Part shown: one piece after another, positions 1-8,105 of the stretch
Numbering within the stretch: the stretch's first letter is position 1
Layout of the letters: every line of letters begins with the position of its first letter
Source of the DNA: Rhodospirillaceae bacterium
GTDB taxonomy: Bacteria; Pseudomonadota; Alphaproteobacteria; UBA828
DNA length: 22,974 nucleotides
NCBI GenBank assembly: GCA_028819955.1
Contig: JAPPKP010000413.1
Coordinates: 1-22,974 of the forward strand
Direction of reading: 5' to 3'
The notes under the pieces: generated by a model
The model's input: only the letters and a program-made list of their open reading frames with translations
The model's database searches: none
What the model was told of the DNA's origin: nothing
Program-made: the position numbers and the translations under genes

Positions 1-501
1 AACTGGAAGCTCCTGATGGAGAACTTCATCGAGCCCTATCACGTGCCCTTCGTGCACGCGACGACCACCGAGCAGCCGCTGACCGACCACTACACCCTGA
101 ACGAGCCGGGCTGCCTGGGCTGTGCTGTGGATGTCTCTCGCACGGCAAAGCGGGACGACACGCTCTCGGCGGATTCCCGCTACCTCACGATCTTCCCGAA
201 CTTCTCGCTGGGGATTTACTTCCCGGACCAGGTTGGTGTGCACCTGGACGTGCCGCTGGCGCCCGACCGCACCCTCCAGCGCCGCGCCGTCTACAGCCTC
301 AAGCCCGAGCCGCCGTCGGCCGAAGAGGCCGAACAGCTCGCGACGCTCTGGCGCGACGTGCACGTGGAGGACCAGGTGATCTGCGAGCGGCTCCAACAAG
401 GCCGCGCATCCGCCGTCGCCGACGATGGCGGCGTGCTCTCCCCGGTGTGGGAGGACTCGGTGCGGAGCTTCCAGGAGCTGGTGGTGAGCCGCCTGCGATG
501 A
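1..501 (+). CDS. Rieske non-heme iron oxygenase alpha subunit, C-terminal part (5' end outside window)
   Basis: The reading frame is open from the first base and ends at TGA 499-501, giving about 166 residues. The sequence shows the mononuclear iron signature ENFIEPYHVPFVH, in which the two histidines four residues apart are iron ligands. A downstream VEDQVICERLQQG segment fits the position of the third, aspartate, ligand and the family's E-D-x(3)-C-E-x-x-Q helix. The N-terminal Rieske [2Fe-2S] domain (CxH...CxxH) must lie upstream and is not visible. Such enzymes use electrons from a reductase to dioxygenate, hydroxylate or demethylate aromatic rings, or to demethylate quaternary amines, in the cytoplasm. 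The substrate cannot be told from this fragment. Family assignment is firm; subfamily is unknown. Confidence 0.9.
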   Translation, partial: NWKLLMENFIEPYHVPFVHATTTEQPLTDHYTLNEPGCLGCAVDVSRTAKRDDTLSADSRYLTIFPNFSLGIYFPDQVGVHLDVPLAPDRTLQRRAVYSLKPEPPSAEEAEQLATLWRDVHVEDQVICERLQQGRASAVADDGGVLSPVWEDSVRSFQELVVSRLR

Positions 502-593
502 ACGTGAGGCCTTGATTCCGGCGAGGAATACGGGCTGGCGGTCCGTACGCCGGATCGCCTACTCTGCCGCGCCGCCATCCAGGGAGAATCACC

Positions 594-995
594 ATGCAGC
601 TTCTACACACCATGCTCCGCGTGGGCGACATGCAGCGCTCCGTCGATTTCTACACCAAGGTCGTCGGCATGGACCTGTTGCGCACCACCGAGCGACCGGA
701 CCAGGGCTATTCGCTCGCCTTCGTCGCCTTCAACGGCGGCAACAAGAACGGCGAGGCCGAGCTGGAGCTGACCTACAACCACGGCGTCTCGGACTACGAC
801 CTCGGCTCCGCGTACGGGCACATCGCGCTCGGCGTGGACAACGTTGCCGAGACCTGCGAGCGGATCAGGGAGGCGGGCGGCAACATCACGCGTGAGGCGG
901 GGCCGGTCAAAGGCGGGACCACGGTGATCGCCTTCGTGGAGGACCCGGACGGCTACAAGGTCGAGCTGATCGAGATGGGCACGCACGGGAGCTGA
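594..995 (+). CDS. gloA: Lactoylglutathione lyase (glyoxalase I)
   Basis: This 133-residue protein closely follows the Escherichia coli GloA pattern as I remember it, including [20 protein letters not shown] at the N-terminus and [20 protein letters not shown] near the C-terminus. The four expected metal ligands are present: His5, Glu58, His76 and Glu124. The enzyme isomerises the hemithioacetal of methylglyoxal and glutathione to S-lactoylglutathione, the first step of cytosolic methylglyoxal detoxification. The start at 594 is supported by an AGGGAG ribosome-binding site at 581-586. A 92-bp gap separates it from the Rieske gene, so it may have its own promoter. The YrdC-like gene begins 21 bp after its stop codon. 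Confidence 0.96.
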   Translation: MQLLHTMLRVGDMQRSVDFYTKVVGMDLLRTTERPDQGYSLAFVAFNGGNKNGEAELELTYNHGVSDYDLGSAYGHIALGVDNVAETCERIREAGGNITREAGPVKGGTTVIAFVEDPDGYKVELIEMGTHGS

Positions 996-1016
996 ACCCG
1001 CGCGACGGGCGAGCCC

Positions 1017-1742
1017 ATGCCGGTGGTGGAGGGCAGGCCCGACGTTCAGCGCGACGCCGAGAGGGCCTTCGCTGTTCTGGAGCGGGGCGGGATCGCCATC
1101 CTGCCCATGAGCGTCGGCTACTCCGCCATCGGCGGCTCGGCCGCGGCGCTGAAGACGATTTTCGAGACCAAGCGGCGCACGCCATCCAAGCTGAATGCGA
1201 TGCTCGGCGACATGGCCCTGCACCGCGAGCTTCACGTGCTCGATCAGACGGGGTGGGACGTCGCCAGCACCTTGATCGAGGACCTCGACCTGCCGCTCGG
1301 CGCGATCGCGCCGGCGCGCATGGATCATCCCATCCTGCGCGAGATGGAGCCGGACGCGCTCGCCGCCTCCACCAGCGTCGGCACCGTGCTGATGCTGCTC
1401 AATGCAGGGCCGTTTCACGCAGCGATCACGCGGCTCAGCCGCGAGGCGCAGCACCCGCTGTTCGGCTCGTCCGCGAACCTCTCGCTCTCCGGCACGAAGT
1501 TCCGCATCGAGGATATCGAGCCCGAGCTGATCGCGATCGCCGACATCGTCATCGACCACGGGCTTCGCCTCTATCACCTGTACCGGGCCTCATCGACCCT
1601 GCTCGATCTGGAGAGCTTCGAGGTGGTGCGTTACGGCGCCTGCTTCGAGCTCATCGCCGACGCGCTGAAACGCCGCTTCGGGATCGCGCTGCCTCCGCCA
1701 CCACTGGGCCACATCCGCGACTTGATCGGCGACCTCCCCTGA
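1017..1742 (+). CDS. Divergent Sua5/YciO/YrdC-family protein
   Basis: This 241-residue protein has the YrdC-domain layout. A GGIAILPMSVGYSAIGG strand-loop (residues 24-40) sits where the usual P-T-x-T-x-Y-G-L is found. It is followed by IFETKRR (48-54), GSSANLSLSGT (150-160) matching the S-x-A-N-x-S-G motif, and ASSTLLDL (191-198) matching the S-T-V-x-D motif. The family includes L-threonylcarbamoyladenylate synthases of tRNA t6A formation. The PT-x-T-x-YGL motif is clearly altered here, so a housekeeping t6A role is uncertain and a paralogue of other function is likely. The start ATG at 1017 has only a weak upstream purine stretch. The gene lies 21 bp after gloA and 34 bp before the enolase-superfamily gene, consistent with co-transcription. 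Confidence 0.75.
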   Translation: MPVVEGRPDVQRDAERAFAVLERGGIAILPMSVGYSAIGGSAAALKTIFETKRRTPSKLNAMLGDMALHRELHVLDQTGWDVASTLIEDLDLPLGAIAPARMDHPILREMEPDALAASTSVGTVLMLLNAGPFHAAITRLSREAQHPLFGSSANLSLSGTKFRIEDIEPELIAIADIVIDHGLRLYHLYRASSTLLDLESFEVVRYGACFELIADALKRRFGIALPPPPLGHIRDLIGDLP

Positions 1743-1776
1743 CCCAGCATCGACGGTCCAAGCCGGGGAGACGCCC

Positions 1777-2895
1777 ATGAAGATCGCCCGTATCGAAACC
1801 ATCCCTCTCGTCATCCCGCACGATCACGGCGGGCCGCCGCCGGCGTGGGGCGGGCAGGCATGGCAGGGGCTTACCATTCTGCTGGTCCGGGTCGAGACCG
1901 AGGACGGCGCCTGTGGCTGGGGCGAAGGCTTCAGCTACAACTGCATGCCGGCGCTCCAAGCAGTCATCGACGCGACGGTGGCGCCAATCCTGATCGGGCG
2001 CGACGCCACCGATATCGCGTCGCTCAACCGCGAGTTGCAGCAGGCGCTGCACCTCTTCGGCCGCTACGGCATTACCATGTTCGGTATCTCCGCCATCGAC
2101 ATCGCGCTCTGGGACCTCGCGGGCAAGCGGGCGGGGCTGCCGCTCGGGCAACTCCTCGGCGGGCCGGCCACGCCGCCGCCGGTTCCGGGCTATGCGAGCC
2201 TGCTCAAGTATCGGGACCGCGAGCTTGTCGCTGTGGCCGTGCGCGCGGCCCTCGACGAAGGCTATCCCGCCATCAAGCTGCACGAGACGGGCGAGCCCGA
2301 GATCGCGGCTGCGCGCGAGGCGATGGGAGCTGGCATGCCGCTCTGCACGGACACGAACTGCCCGTGGACGCCGGTGGAGGCGCTCGCGATGGCGGCCCGG
2401 CTCAAGCCCTACGACCTTCATTGGCTGGAGGAGCCCATCTTCCCGCCGGAGGATTTTGCGGCGCTGGCGCGGCTTCAGCGGGAATCGGGCGTCGACCTCG
2501 CCTGCGGCGAGAACGCCTGCACCGCGTTCGAGTTCCGGCGCATGCTGGATGCCGGCGCGGTGCGCTACGTGCAGCCGAGCGTGACCAAGCTGGGCGGTGT
2601 GACCGAGTTCCTCAAGGTGCTCGCGCTGGCCGAGGGCTATGGCGTGACCGTGATGCCGCACTCGCCCTACTTCGGCCCTGGCTGGCTCGCCACCCTGCAG
2701 CTTCTAGGCGCGATGCCCCTCACCGGCCGGCCCGACGGGGGCTGGGCCGAGCGCTTCTACACCCGGCTCGAAGCGACGCTTTACCCCGGCTTCGTCTCCC
2801 CGGACGAGAACGGCATGTTCAGCATCCCCGCCGGCCCCGGCCTCGGCGCCGAGCCCGACCCGGACGTCATCCGCGACTATCGCGTTCCCGCTTAG
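1777..2895 (+). CDS. Mandelate racemase/muconate lactonizing enzyme family protein (enolase superfamily)
   Basis: The 372-residue length is typical of the family. The capping domain occupies about residues 1-125 and the TIM barrel follows. Metal ligands are visible as Asp192 (TDTN), Glu218 (WLEEP) and Glu245 (CGEN). The second-strand basic motif is K167-L-H169 rather than the K-x-K of mandelate racemase. A histidine (His295, MPHSP) occupies the seventh-strand acid/base position, but its usual aspartate partner (QPD) is replaced by serine (QPS, Ser268). The enzyme should abstract a proton alpha to a carboxylate, giving dehydration, racemisation or cycloisomerisation; the substrate is unknown. 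GGGGAG at 1765-1770 supports the start. It is convergent, 16 bp apart, with an ABC importer that may carry its substrate. Confidence 0.9.
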   Translation: MKIARIETIPLVIPHDHGGPPPAWGGQAWQGLTILLVRVETEDGACGWGEGFSYNCMPALQAVIDATVAPILIGRDATDIASLNRELQQALHLFGRYGITMFGISAIDIALWDLAGKRAGLPLGQLLGGPATPPPVPGYASLLKYRDRELVAVAVRAALDEGYPAIKLHETGEPEIAAAREAMGAGMPLCTDTNCPWTPVEALAMAARLKPYDLHWLEEPIFPPEDFAALARLQRESGVDLACGENACTAFEFRRMLDAGAVRYVQPSVTKLGGVTEFLKVLALAEGYGVTVMPHSPYFGPGWLATLQLLGAMPLTGRPDGGWAERFYTRLEATLYPGFVSPDENGMFSIPAGPGLGAEPDPDVIRDYRVPA

Positions 2896-2911
2896 ATCCC
2901 GGCGGCGGGCC

Positions 2912-3730
2912 TCACTTGCCCGGCACGCCCAGCCGGAGCGCGCCGACGCGGATCAGCAGGTAGATGATGAACAGGAGGAGGAAGACCAGCGCGTTGACGA
3001 TGGTGGCCAGCGCGTAAAGCTCCGGCTCGATGCCGTGACGCAACGTGCCCCAGGCGATGGTGGGGAGCGTCGGGATCGCGGCCACGTTGTAGAAGGTGAT
3101 CTCGAAATTGTTGAAGCCCAGAATGAAGCTGATGATGAAGGCGCCGAGCACGGCCGGCCAGATGTTCGGGAACGTGACCTCGCGAAAGCAGCGCAACGGC
3201 CGCGCGCCGAACACCTGCGCCACCTCGTCGAAGCGCCAGTCGTAACGCACGAGCTGCGCCAGGATCACGAGGAACGCGAAGGACACGCTGTAGGTCGTGT
3301 TGGCCACGATCGCGGATTCAATGTTGCCGGGGATGCCGAGCACGTTGCGGTTGAACATCAGCGTGGAGATCCCGATCAGGATCTGGGCCACGAACAGGGG
3401 CGCGAGAAACAGGACGACGATGATGCCGCGCCGGCGCACGGAATAGCGCAGAAGCCCGATGGCGGCGGTGGTCGCGAACAGCGTAGACAGCAGAGCCGTG
3501 CCGAAACCGATGAAGACGCTGTTCAGCAGGCCCGCGTGGAAATCGCTCATGATCATGAGGCGCCCGTACCACTCGCCCGTGAACACCGGCGGGAAGGGCC
3601 ACACGTTGTTGTCCATGATCGAGAGGTAGCCGATGTAGAAGATCGGGAAGTAGAGGAACAGGTAGAGCGCGAGAAGCAGCACGGTCTGGCTGCCGATCAC
3701 GAAGCGCTCGCCCGGATTCACGGCGGCCAT
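2912..3730 (-). CDS. ABC transporter permease, PotC/YdcV type
   Basis: This 272-residue integral membrane protein has about six hydrophobic segments. The cytoplasmic EAA loop of binding-protein-dependent permeases is seen at about residues 168-188 (DEVAQVFGARPLRCFREVTF). It is the last gene of the importer operon. Its ATG begins one base after the TGA of the upstream permease (TGACATG around 3728-3734), so translation is probably coupled. It should form the inner-membrane channel together with the neighbouring permease, energised by the ATPase at 4687-5781. Similarity is to the spermidine/putrescine transporter class, but the substrate may differ. Confidence 0.92.
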   Translation of the reverse strand: MAAVNPGERFVIGSQTVLLLALYLFLYFPIFYIGYLSIMDNNVWPFPPVFTGEWYGRLMIMSDFHAGLLNSVFIGFGTALLSTLFATTAAIGLLRYSVRRRGIIVVLFLAPLFVAQILIGISTLMFNRNVLGIPGNIESAIVANTTYSVSFAFLVILAQLVRYDWRFDEVAQVFGARPLRCFREVTFPNIWPAVLGAFIISFILGFNNFEITFYNVAAIPTLPTIAWGTLRHGIEPELYALATIVNALVFLLLFIIYLLIRVGALRLGVPGK

Positions 3731-3731
3731 G

Positions 3732-4700
3732 TCAGGCCCCCACGCCCGTGTAGCCCGCGCGGCGCAGCCGGATCGTGCGCCAGAGCATGAAGGTGACCAC
3801 GAGCGAGGCCACGCACATCACCACCCCCATCGCCGAGCCGAGCGCCCACGTACCGGCGGAGCCGAATTGGTGCTCGAGGCGGTTCACGAACATCGCGCCG
3901 TCTGGCCCGCCCAGGAAGCGCGGCGTCACCGACGCAGCGAAGGTGGGAACGAACACCAGGACGATGCCGATGGCGGTTCCGATCCAGTTGAGCGGCCAGG
4001 TGACCTCGAAGAACGCCCGCCACGGCTTGCCCCCGCAGACCTTCGCCACCTCCAGCAGCTCGAAATTGAAGTTGAAGAGGGAGAGATAAATCGCGAGCAG
4101 CATGAAGGGGATCCACAGGTAGATCAGACCCACAGCGCTCGCGATATTGGTGTACATCAGCACTTGGATCGGCTGCAGCCCGAGCTCCATCAGCGCCATG
4201 TTGACCAGCCCGATGGGCCCCAGAATCTGCTGCATCGCGGTGATGCGCAGCAGGATTCCGGTGAGAAACGGCGCCGCGGTGAGCAGCACGAGAATCAGGC
4301 GGTAACGGCCACCGTGCTTGGCGATCAGGTACGCGCAGGGCCAGGCGTAGAGGAGACAGACAGCGGAGACCGCAGCGGCCATGGCGAGCGAGCGCAGCAG
4401 GAACTTGAGGTAGATCCACTCGCCCAGAACCGACCCGTAATTGTCCACGTTCCAGTCGGAGATCAGCTCGTAGCTTTCGGTCCTCCAGAAGCTGAAGACC
4501 AGGATCGAGAGCAGCGGAATCAGAAGAAACAGGACGATGAACAGCGCGCCCGGCCCCACCAGTGCCGCAAAGCGCACGCGCGGGTCGAGATGGAACGCGC
4601 GCCACCGCCTCACGGCACGCCGTCCTCCGGCGCCTCCGGAACGGCGGTGCGAACCGAGAGCCTGCGATGCGGCACGGTACGCGCCCTCACGGCGCGTCAT
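3732..4700 (-). CDS. ABC transporter permease, PotB/YdcU type
   Basis: The 322-residue membrane protein has an Arg-rich cytoplasmic N-terminus of about 45 residues and then roughly six transmembrane segments. The EAA loop lies at about residues 216-236 (LEVAKVCGGKPWRAFFEVTW). Its start codon at 4700-4698 lies inside the 3' end of the ATPase gene (14-bp overlap), and its stop is one base before the start of the next permease, a tightly coupled operon. With that permease it forms the heterodimeric inner-membrane pore of a polyamine/organic-cation class importer. The start could lie a little downstream, since the first 40 residues are low-complexity and Arg-rich, but no better supported ATG is seen. 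Confidence 0.92.
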   Translation of the reverse strand: MTRREGAYRAASQALGSHRRSGGAGGRRAVRRWRAFHLDPRVRFAALVGPGALFIVLFLLIPLLSILVFSFWRTESYELISDWNVDNYGSVLGEWIYLKFLLRSLAMAAAVSAVCLLYAWPCAYLIAKHGGRYRLILVLLTAAPFLTGILLRITAMQQILGPIGLVNMALMELGLQPIQVLMYTNIASAVGLIYLWIPFMLLAIYLSLFNFNFELLEVAKVCGGKPWRAFFEVTWPLNWIGTAIGIVLVFVPTFAASVTPRFLGGPDGAMFVNRLEHQFGSAGTWALGSAMGVVMCVASLVVTFMLWRTIRLRRAGYTGVGA

Positions 4701-5781
4701 CCGCGACCGTGAAGACGTCGGCCGCCTCCACGGCCCAGCCCAGGCTCGCGCGGGAGCCGCGGTCGACGCCTGCGATGCTGGGCGGCCCGCTCACCACCAA
4801 CTCCACCTCATTGTCGGCGCGCACGATGTAATCTGCGAATTGGCCCTTGAAGATGATGTCCCGCACTGTGCCTTCGAGCCGGTTCTCGTGCTGAATTCCC
4901 TCCGCCGCGGCGCTGAGCACAATCCGCTCGCTCTTGAGATAGATATCCACCGAATCGCCCGGCTGGCCGCCGCCCGCAGCGCGACCGGTCAGCGTGATGC
5001 CGCCCCAATCGATGCGGAGGTGCTCGCCCTCGCCCTCGATCACGCGCCCGGAGAGCTTGTTCGGCGCGCCGACGAAGGAGGCGACGAAGCGCGTGGCGGG
5101 CGCGTTGTAGACCTCCAGCTTGGGTCCGATCTGCTCCAGCATGCCTTGGTGCATCACCGCCATGCGGTCGCTCATGGTAAGCGCTTCTTCCTGGTTGTGC
5201 GTCACATAGACGAAGGGAATACCCAGCTCCTCCTGATAGCGGCGCACCTCGATCTCCATCTCCTTGCGCAGCTCGCGGTCGAGGTTCGCCAACGGTTCGT
5301 CCAGCAGCAGAAGCTCGGGCCGGGCGATCAGCCCCCGCGCGAGCGCGACCCGCTGCTTCTGGCCGCCCGAGAGCTGGTGGGGAAAGCGCTCGCCGAGCCC
5401 TTCCATGCGGACGAACCCGAGAATCCATTCCAGCTGCTCCTGCCGCTCCGCCACGCTCCGGCCCTGCATCTTGAGCGGAAACGTGATGTTCTCCGCCACC
5501 GTGCGGTGCGGGAAGAGCAGGAAGTCCTGGAAGACCATGCCGATGCGGCGCAGGTAGGGCGGCAGCGCCGTGACGTCGGTGCCGCCGATCTCCACGCGGC
5601 CCCGATCCGGCGTTTCCAGGCCGGAAACGATGCGCAGCAGCGTGGTCTTGCCCGAGCCGCTGGGCCCCAGAAGCGCAAAGAACTCGCGGCTGCCGACCTC
5701 GAGGCTGACGCCGTCGACCGCGCGCACCGCGCCGAAGCGCTTCTCGACCGCCTCGATACGCAAGATGGCCTGGTCGCTCAT
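4687..5781 (-). CDS. ABC transporter ATP-binding protein, PotA type
   Basis: The 364-residue protein has all motifs of a functional ABC ATPase: Walker A GPSGSGKTT (39-47), Q-loop Gln85, signature LSGGQ (137-141), Walker B LLLLDEP (157-163) and the switch histidine His195 (VTHNQEEA). The C-terminal part, from about residue 235, has the TOBE/OB-fold character typical of PotA, UgpC and FbpC importers. It sits peripherally on the inner membrane and drives the two permeases encoded just downstream, the first of which overlaps it by 14 bp. A 145-bp gap with a strong hairpin separates it from the upstream binding-protein gene. Confidence 0.95.
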   Translation of the reverse strand: MSDQAILRIEAVEKRFGAVRAVDGVSLEVGSREFFALLGPSGSGKTTLLRIVSGLETPDRGRVEIGGTDVTALPPYLRRIGMVFQDFLLFPHRTVAENITFPLKMQGRSVAERQEQLEWILGFVRMEGLGERFPHQLSGGQKQRVALARGLIARPELLLLDEPLANLDRELRKEMEIEVRRYQEELGIPFVYVTHNQEEALTMSDRMAVMHQGMLEQIGPKLEVYNAPATRFVASFVGAPNKLSGRVIEGEGEHLRIDWGGITLTGRAAGGGQPGDSVDIYLKSERIVLSAAAEGIQHENRLEGTVRDIIFKGQFADYIVRADNEVELVVSGPPSIAGVDRGSRASLGWAVEAADVFTVADDAP

Positions 5782-5865
5782 CGCGCCCAGATACCCGTTA
5801 CCCTCACCGCCGCCATGAGTGCCGTACTAGCGTCTCGCGGTGAGGCGAGCAACGCCGGCACCCTG

Positions 5866-5901
5866 GCGGAGGGACCGGACCGTGGGATCCGATCCCTCTG
5901 C
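5866..5901 (-). promoter_or_regulatory. Intercistronic hairpin between binding-protein and ATPase genes
   Basis: On the minus strand, which is the transcribed direction, 5888-5901 pairs with 5866-5879 around an 8-base loop. The core is AGGGATCGGA with TCCGGTCCCT, ten pairs including one G-T wobble, and the outer arm adds three more pairs around one mismatch. No T-run follows, so it is not a standard Rho-independent terminator. Its place, directly after the binding-protein gene and before the membrane components, matches the mRNA-stabilising or attenuating stem-loops that let binding proteins be made in excess. The hairpin is seen; its role is inferred. Confidence 0.5.
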
Positions 5902-5926
5902 GCCGTGCTTCTATGAAGAATCCGGT

Positions 5927-7132
5927 CTAGGCCGCTTCGACCGCCGACCAGACGCGCTCCCACTTCTCGGGCGAGGAAGGCGCGTCGAACTGATAGAGGC
6001 CGTGAATTGACCCGGTCTCGTTCAGGAACAGGGTGTCGACATAGCGTTCGTCGAGCATATCGCGAACGTCGACCGTAGGCGCCCAGCCGATTTCCACCGC
6101 CACCGTCTTCATGGCTTCGCGCTCGAGCCGGAAGTCGATCCACTTGTGCGCGATCTCCAGCTTCTCGCTGTCGGTCACGCCCGAGGTGATGGACCACTGG
6201 TCCACCCAGCCGAGCCCGCCTTCGGTGGGCTTGAGGACGTGGCGCATGTTGAGATCGGACTTGCCGTCCAGCTTGTCGAAGTGAATGCGCCGGTAGATGC
6301 CGGACCACTCGGGCGACGCCCACACCACCTGGGCGCGCAGCAGCCGCTCCAGGGTGTCCTCGTCGTTCCAGCGATTGACCAGCAACCCCTTCTGCTTGAT
6401 CAGGAGCCGCTTGCACTCTTCAAGCTCCTCGTCCGACAGCACGTAGGGATTGAAGCTTTTGCCGTCGGGCCGGGGGCCGTCCTGTGTGCCCATGTTATGC
6501 GCGGCGAGGATGCCGGCCAGCGCAATATTCTCCTCGAAGCGCGCGCTGGTCGAGAGATGCCCCTCGTACTTCTCGTTGAACAGGAGGTTCACCGATTCCT
6601 GGTCCTCGGCCGCAACCTTGTCGGTGTTGACCGTGAAGCCATATCCGCCCCAGCAGTTGGGCGCGGCGATCATGTCCTCGCTGTCCTCCGCCTGCAGCAA
6701 CGTGAACTTGGGCGGCACGAAGTCGGCGAACACGTTGCTCAGGTCCAGCTTCGAATAGTCGACCGCCTGCACCAGCCCCTGCTTGGCATAGAGGCGGGGC
6801 CAGAAGCCGTCCGCCATCACCAGGTCGAAGTCCTGTGTGCCGCCGGCCCTGAGCTTGTTCCAGGCCTCGGAATTGCCGTCGAAGAACCCGGCGCTGACCT
6901 TGACGTCGTGCCGGTTCTCGAACTCGGCGGTCAGGCTCTTGACGTTGTAGTGCTCCCAGCCGAGCCAGCGCAGCTCCAGCGTCGCCGCGTCGGCGTCACG
7001 CACGAAGGGTCCGATGCTCTTCCAGGTGAAACCGGCGGCGGTCAGTGCCGCGGCGCCCTTGAGCACGCTCCGCCGGGAAACGCGGCGCTTCCCTTGTGGC
7101 TTGGAATTCGATTTGGGATTGGTCTTGCCCAT
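5927..7132 (-). CDS. ABC transporter periplasmic substrate-binding protein, PotD-like, with Tat signal
   Basis: This 401-residue protein begins with a hydrophilic, basic n-region and then SRRSVLK (residues 19-25), a good twin-arginine motif. A short hydrophobic stretch and a probable cleavage site near DADA (46-49) follow. It is therefore likely exported folded by the Tat pathway. The mature part (TLELRWLGWEHYN...) is a type 1/8 extracellular solute-binding protein of the spermidine/putrescine class. It should capture the substrate in the periplasm for the transporter encoded downstream. The ATG at 7132 is preceded by GGGGAGGA (7139-7146). It is the first gene of the operon. The ligand cannot be read directly and need not be a polyamine. 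Confidence 0.93.
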   Translation of the reverse strand: MGKTNPKSNSKPQGKRRVSRRSVLKGAAALTAAGFTWKSIGPFVRDADAATLELRWLGWEHYNVKSLTAEFENRHDVKVSAGFFDGNSEAWNKLRAGGTQDFDLVMADGFWPRLYAKQGLVQAVDYSKLDLSNVFADFVPPKFTLLQAEDSEDMIAAPNCWGGYGFTVNTDKVAAEDQESVNLLFNEKYEGHLSTSARFEENIALAGILAAHNMGTQDGPRPDGKSFNPYVLSDEELEECKRLLIKQKGLLVNRWNDEDTLERLLRAQVVWASPEWSGIYRRIHFDKLDGKSDLNMRHVLKPTEGGLGWVDQWSITSGVTDSEKLEIAHKWIDFRLEREAMKTVAVEIGWAPTVDVRDMLDERYVDTLFLNETGSIHGLYQFDAPSSPEKWERVWSAVEAA

Positions 7133-7619
7133 TGATAGTCCTCCCCGTGGTGTGGCGCAGCAGGCCGGATCATCCTGGTCGCTCGCCGCTGCGGTCGTCG
7201 TTGCGTACCGCGGTACGTGAACGAATGGTGCAGTTACCCGCGTAATCGATGCAGATCATAACATCAGGCTATCGGTGCCGCATCGCCGACGTGGTGCATC
7301 CTCCGGATCAGGCGGCCGACGCGAGAGGCCGGCGTGCCGATGGCTCGCCCGCTTACGCCTCGCGCTGCCCGGCTCCGATCGACGAAGTTTCGACCACGAT
7401 GCATGGCGACCGACAATTCCAGTTGCCTTGGAGGGTCCTCTCTTGAAAGAGTAGCGCGGCGAAACCACGTTCTGTAGTAATGACAGGTGCTTACCGGTTC
7501 GTGGTTGCAACGAGGCCAGAGTTGCTTGGCAATGACGTGAGTCTTGTGCCTGCGAAGCCTGCTTGAAATTGCGTGTCGCACAGTCGCGACCGCAACCGCG
7601 ATAACGGCGGGGGATGACG
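7133..7619. other. Divergent intergenic region between importer operon and DM13 gene
   Basis: This 487-bp stretch holds no convincing gene. Short open frames on both strands lack ribosome-binding sites and recognisable domains. It must contain promoters for the importer operon (minus) and the DM13 gene (plus). A TATGAT-like hexamer on the minus strand (7260-7255) lacks a good -35 partner. A perfect 14-bp palindrome lies at 7204-7217 and is listed separately. Confidence 0.6.
7204..7217. promoter_or_regulatory. Perfect 14-bp palindrome, candidate operator of the importer operon
   Basis: CGTACCGCGGTACG is identical to its reverse complement. It lies 72-85 bp upstream of the binding-protein start codon, in the long region between two divergent genes. 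A dimeric repressor site is the simplest reading. No cognate regulator gene is adjacent, so the assignment is inference. Confidence 0.4.
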
Positions 7620-8105
7620 ATGCGGAAATGGATTATCGCCTTCTTTATCGGGGGCGTTATGGGCACGGCCTTCGGCGTGGCCGTCGGCTTCTTCATCTTT
7701 CCCTACGTGTTTCCGCCGCCGCCCGCGATGGAAACCCTCACGGCCGAAGAGCAGACCGAGGTCGTCGCTCAAGGGACGTTTATTCATGCCAATCCCTCCG
7801 ACCCGATCCATTACGGGGAGGGGCGGGTTACCGTGTATGAAGATCTGGTATTCCTGGAAGAGGACTTCAAAGTCGGGCCAGGGCCTGCCTTCCATGTCTA
7901 TCTCGTGCCGCGCGAGGAAATCCGAGAGTCGTCCGACGTCAAGTCGACGATGTATATCGACCTCGGCAAGTTGCGCGCGTTCGAGGGCAGCCAGAAATAC
8001 GCCATTCCCAAGGGCGTCGACCTTAAGGAGTATCCGAGCGTGGTCATCTGGTGCGTCCAGTTCGGCGTGCTGATTTCCCCCGCCGATCTGGCGTTCGAGA
8101 CTTAG
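7620..8105 (+). CDS. Membrane-anchored DM13-domain protein
   Basis: The 161-residue product has one N-terminal hydrophobic segment (about residues 4-28) preceded by Arg-Lys, then a Pro-rich linker. A DM13 domain follows at about 48-158, recognisable from the GTFIHANPSDP start, the FHVYLVP strand and the VVIWCVQFGVLISPADL end with the conserved Cys145. The anchor and charge distribution place the domain outside the cytoplasmic membrane. DM13 domains are proposed to act in redox or electron-transfer reactions through the conserved cysteine; this is a family hypothesis. The start at 7620 is chosen over ATG 7614 because the G-run at 7609-7613 is six bases upstream of it but directly abuts 7614. 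The stop overlaps a small convergent reading frame. Confidence 0.85.
   Translation: MRKWIIAFFIGGVMGTAFGVAVGFFIFPYVFPPPPAMETLTAEEQTEVVAQGTFIHANPSDPIHYGEGRVTVYEDLVFLEEDFKVGPGPAFHVYLVPREEIRESSDVKSTMYIDLGKLRAFEGSQKYAIPKGVDLKEYPSVVIWCVQFGVLISPADLAFET

Noticed and set aside
7480..7530. tRNA-like GGTTCG segment
   Set aside because: No acceptor, D or anticodon stem could be folded around it.
7256..7696. 146-codon minus-strand open frame upstream of the importer operon
   Set aside because: It overlaps the 5' end of the DM13 gene antisense, is Arg/Ser-rich in the way of non-coding GC-rich frames, and has no domain.
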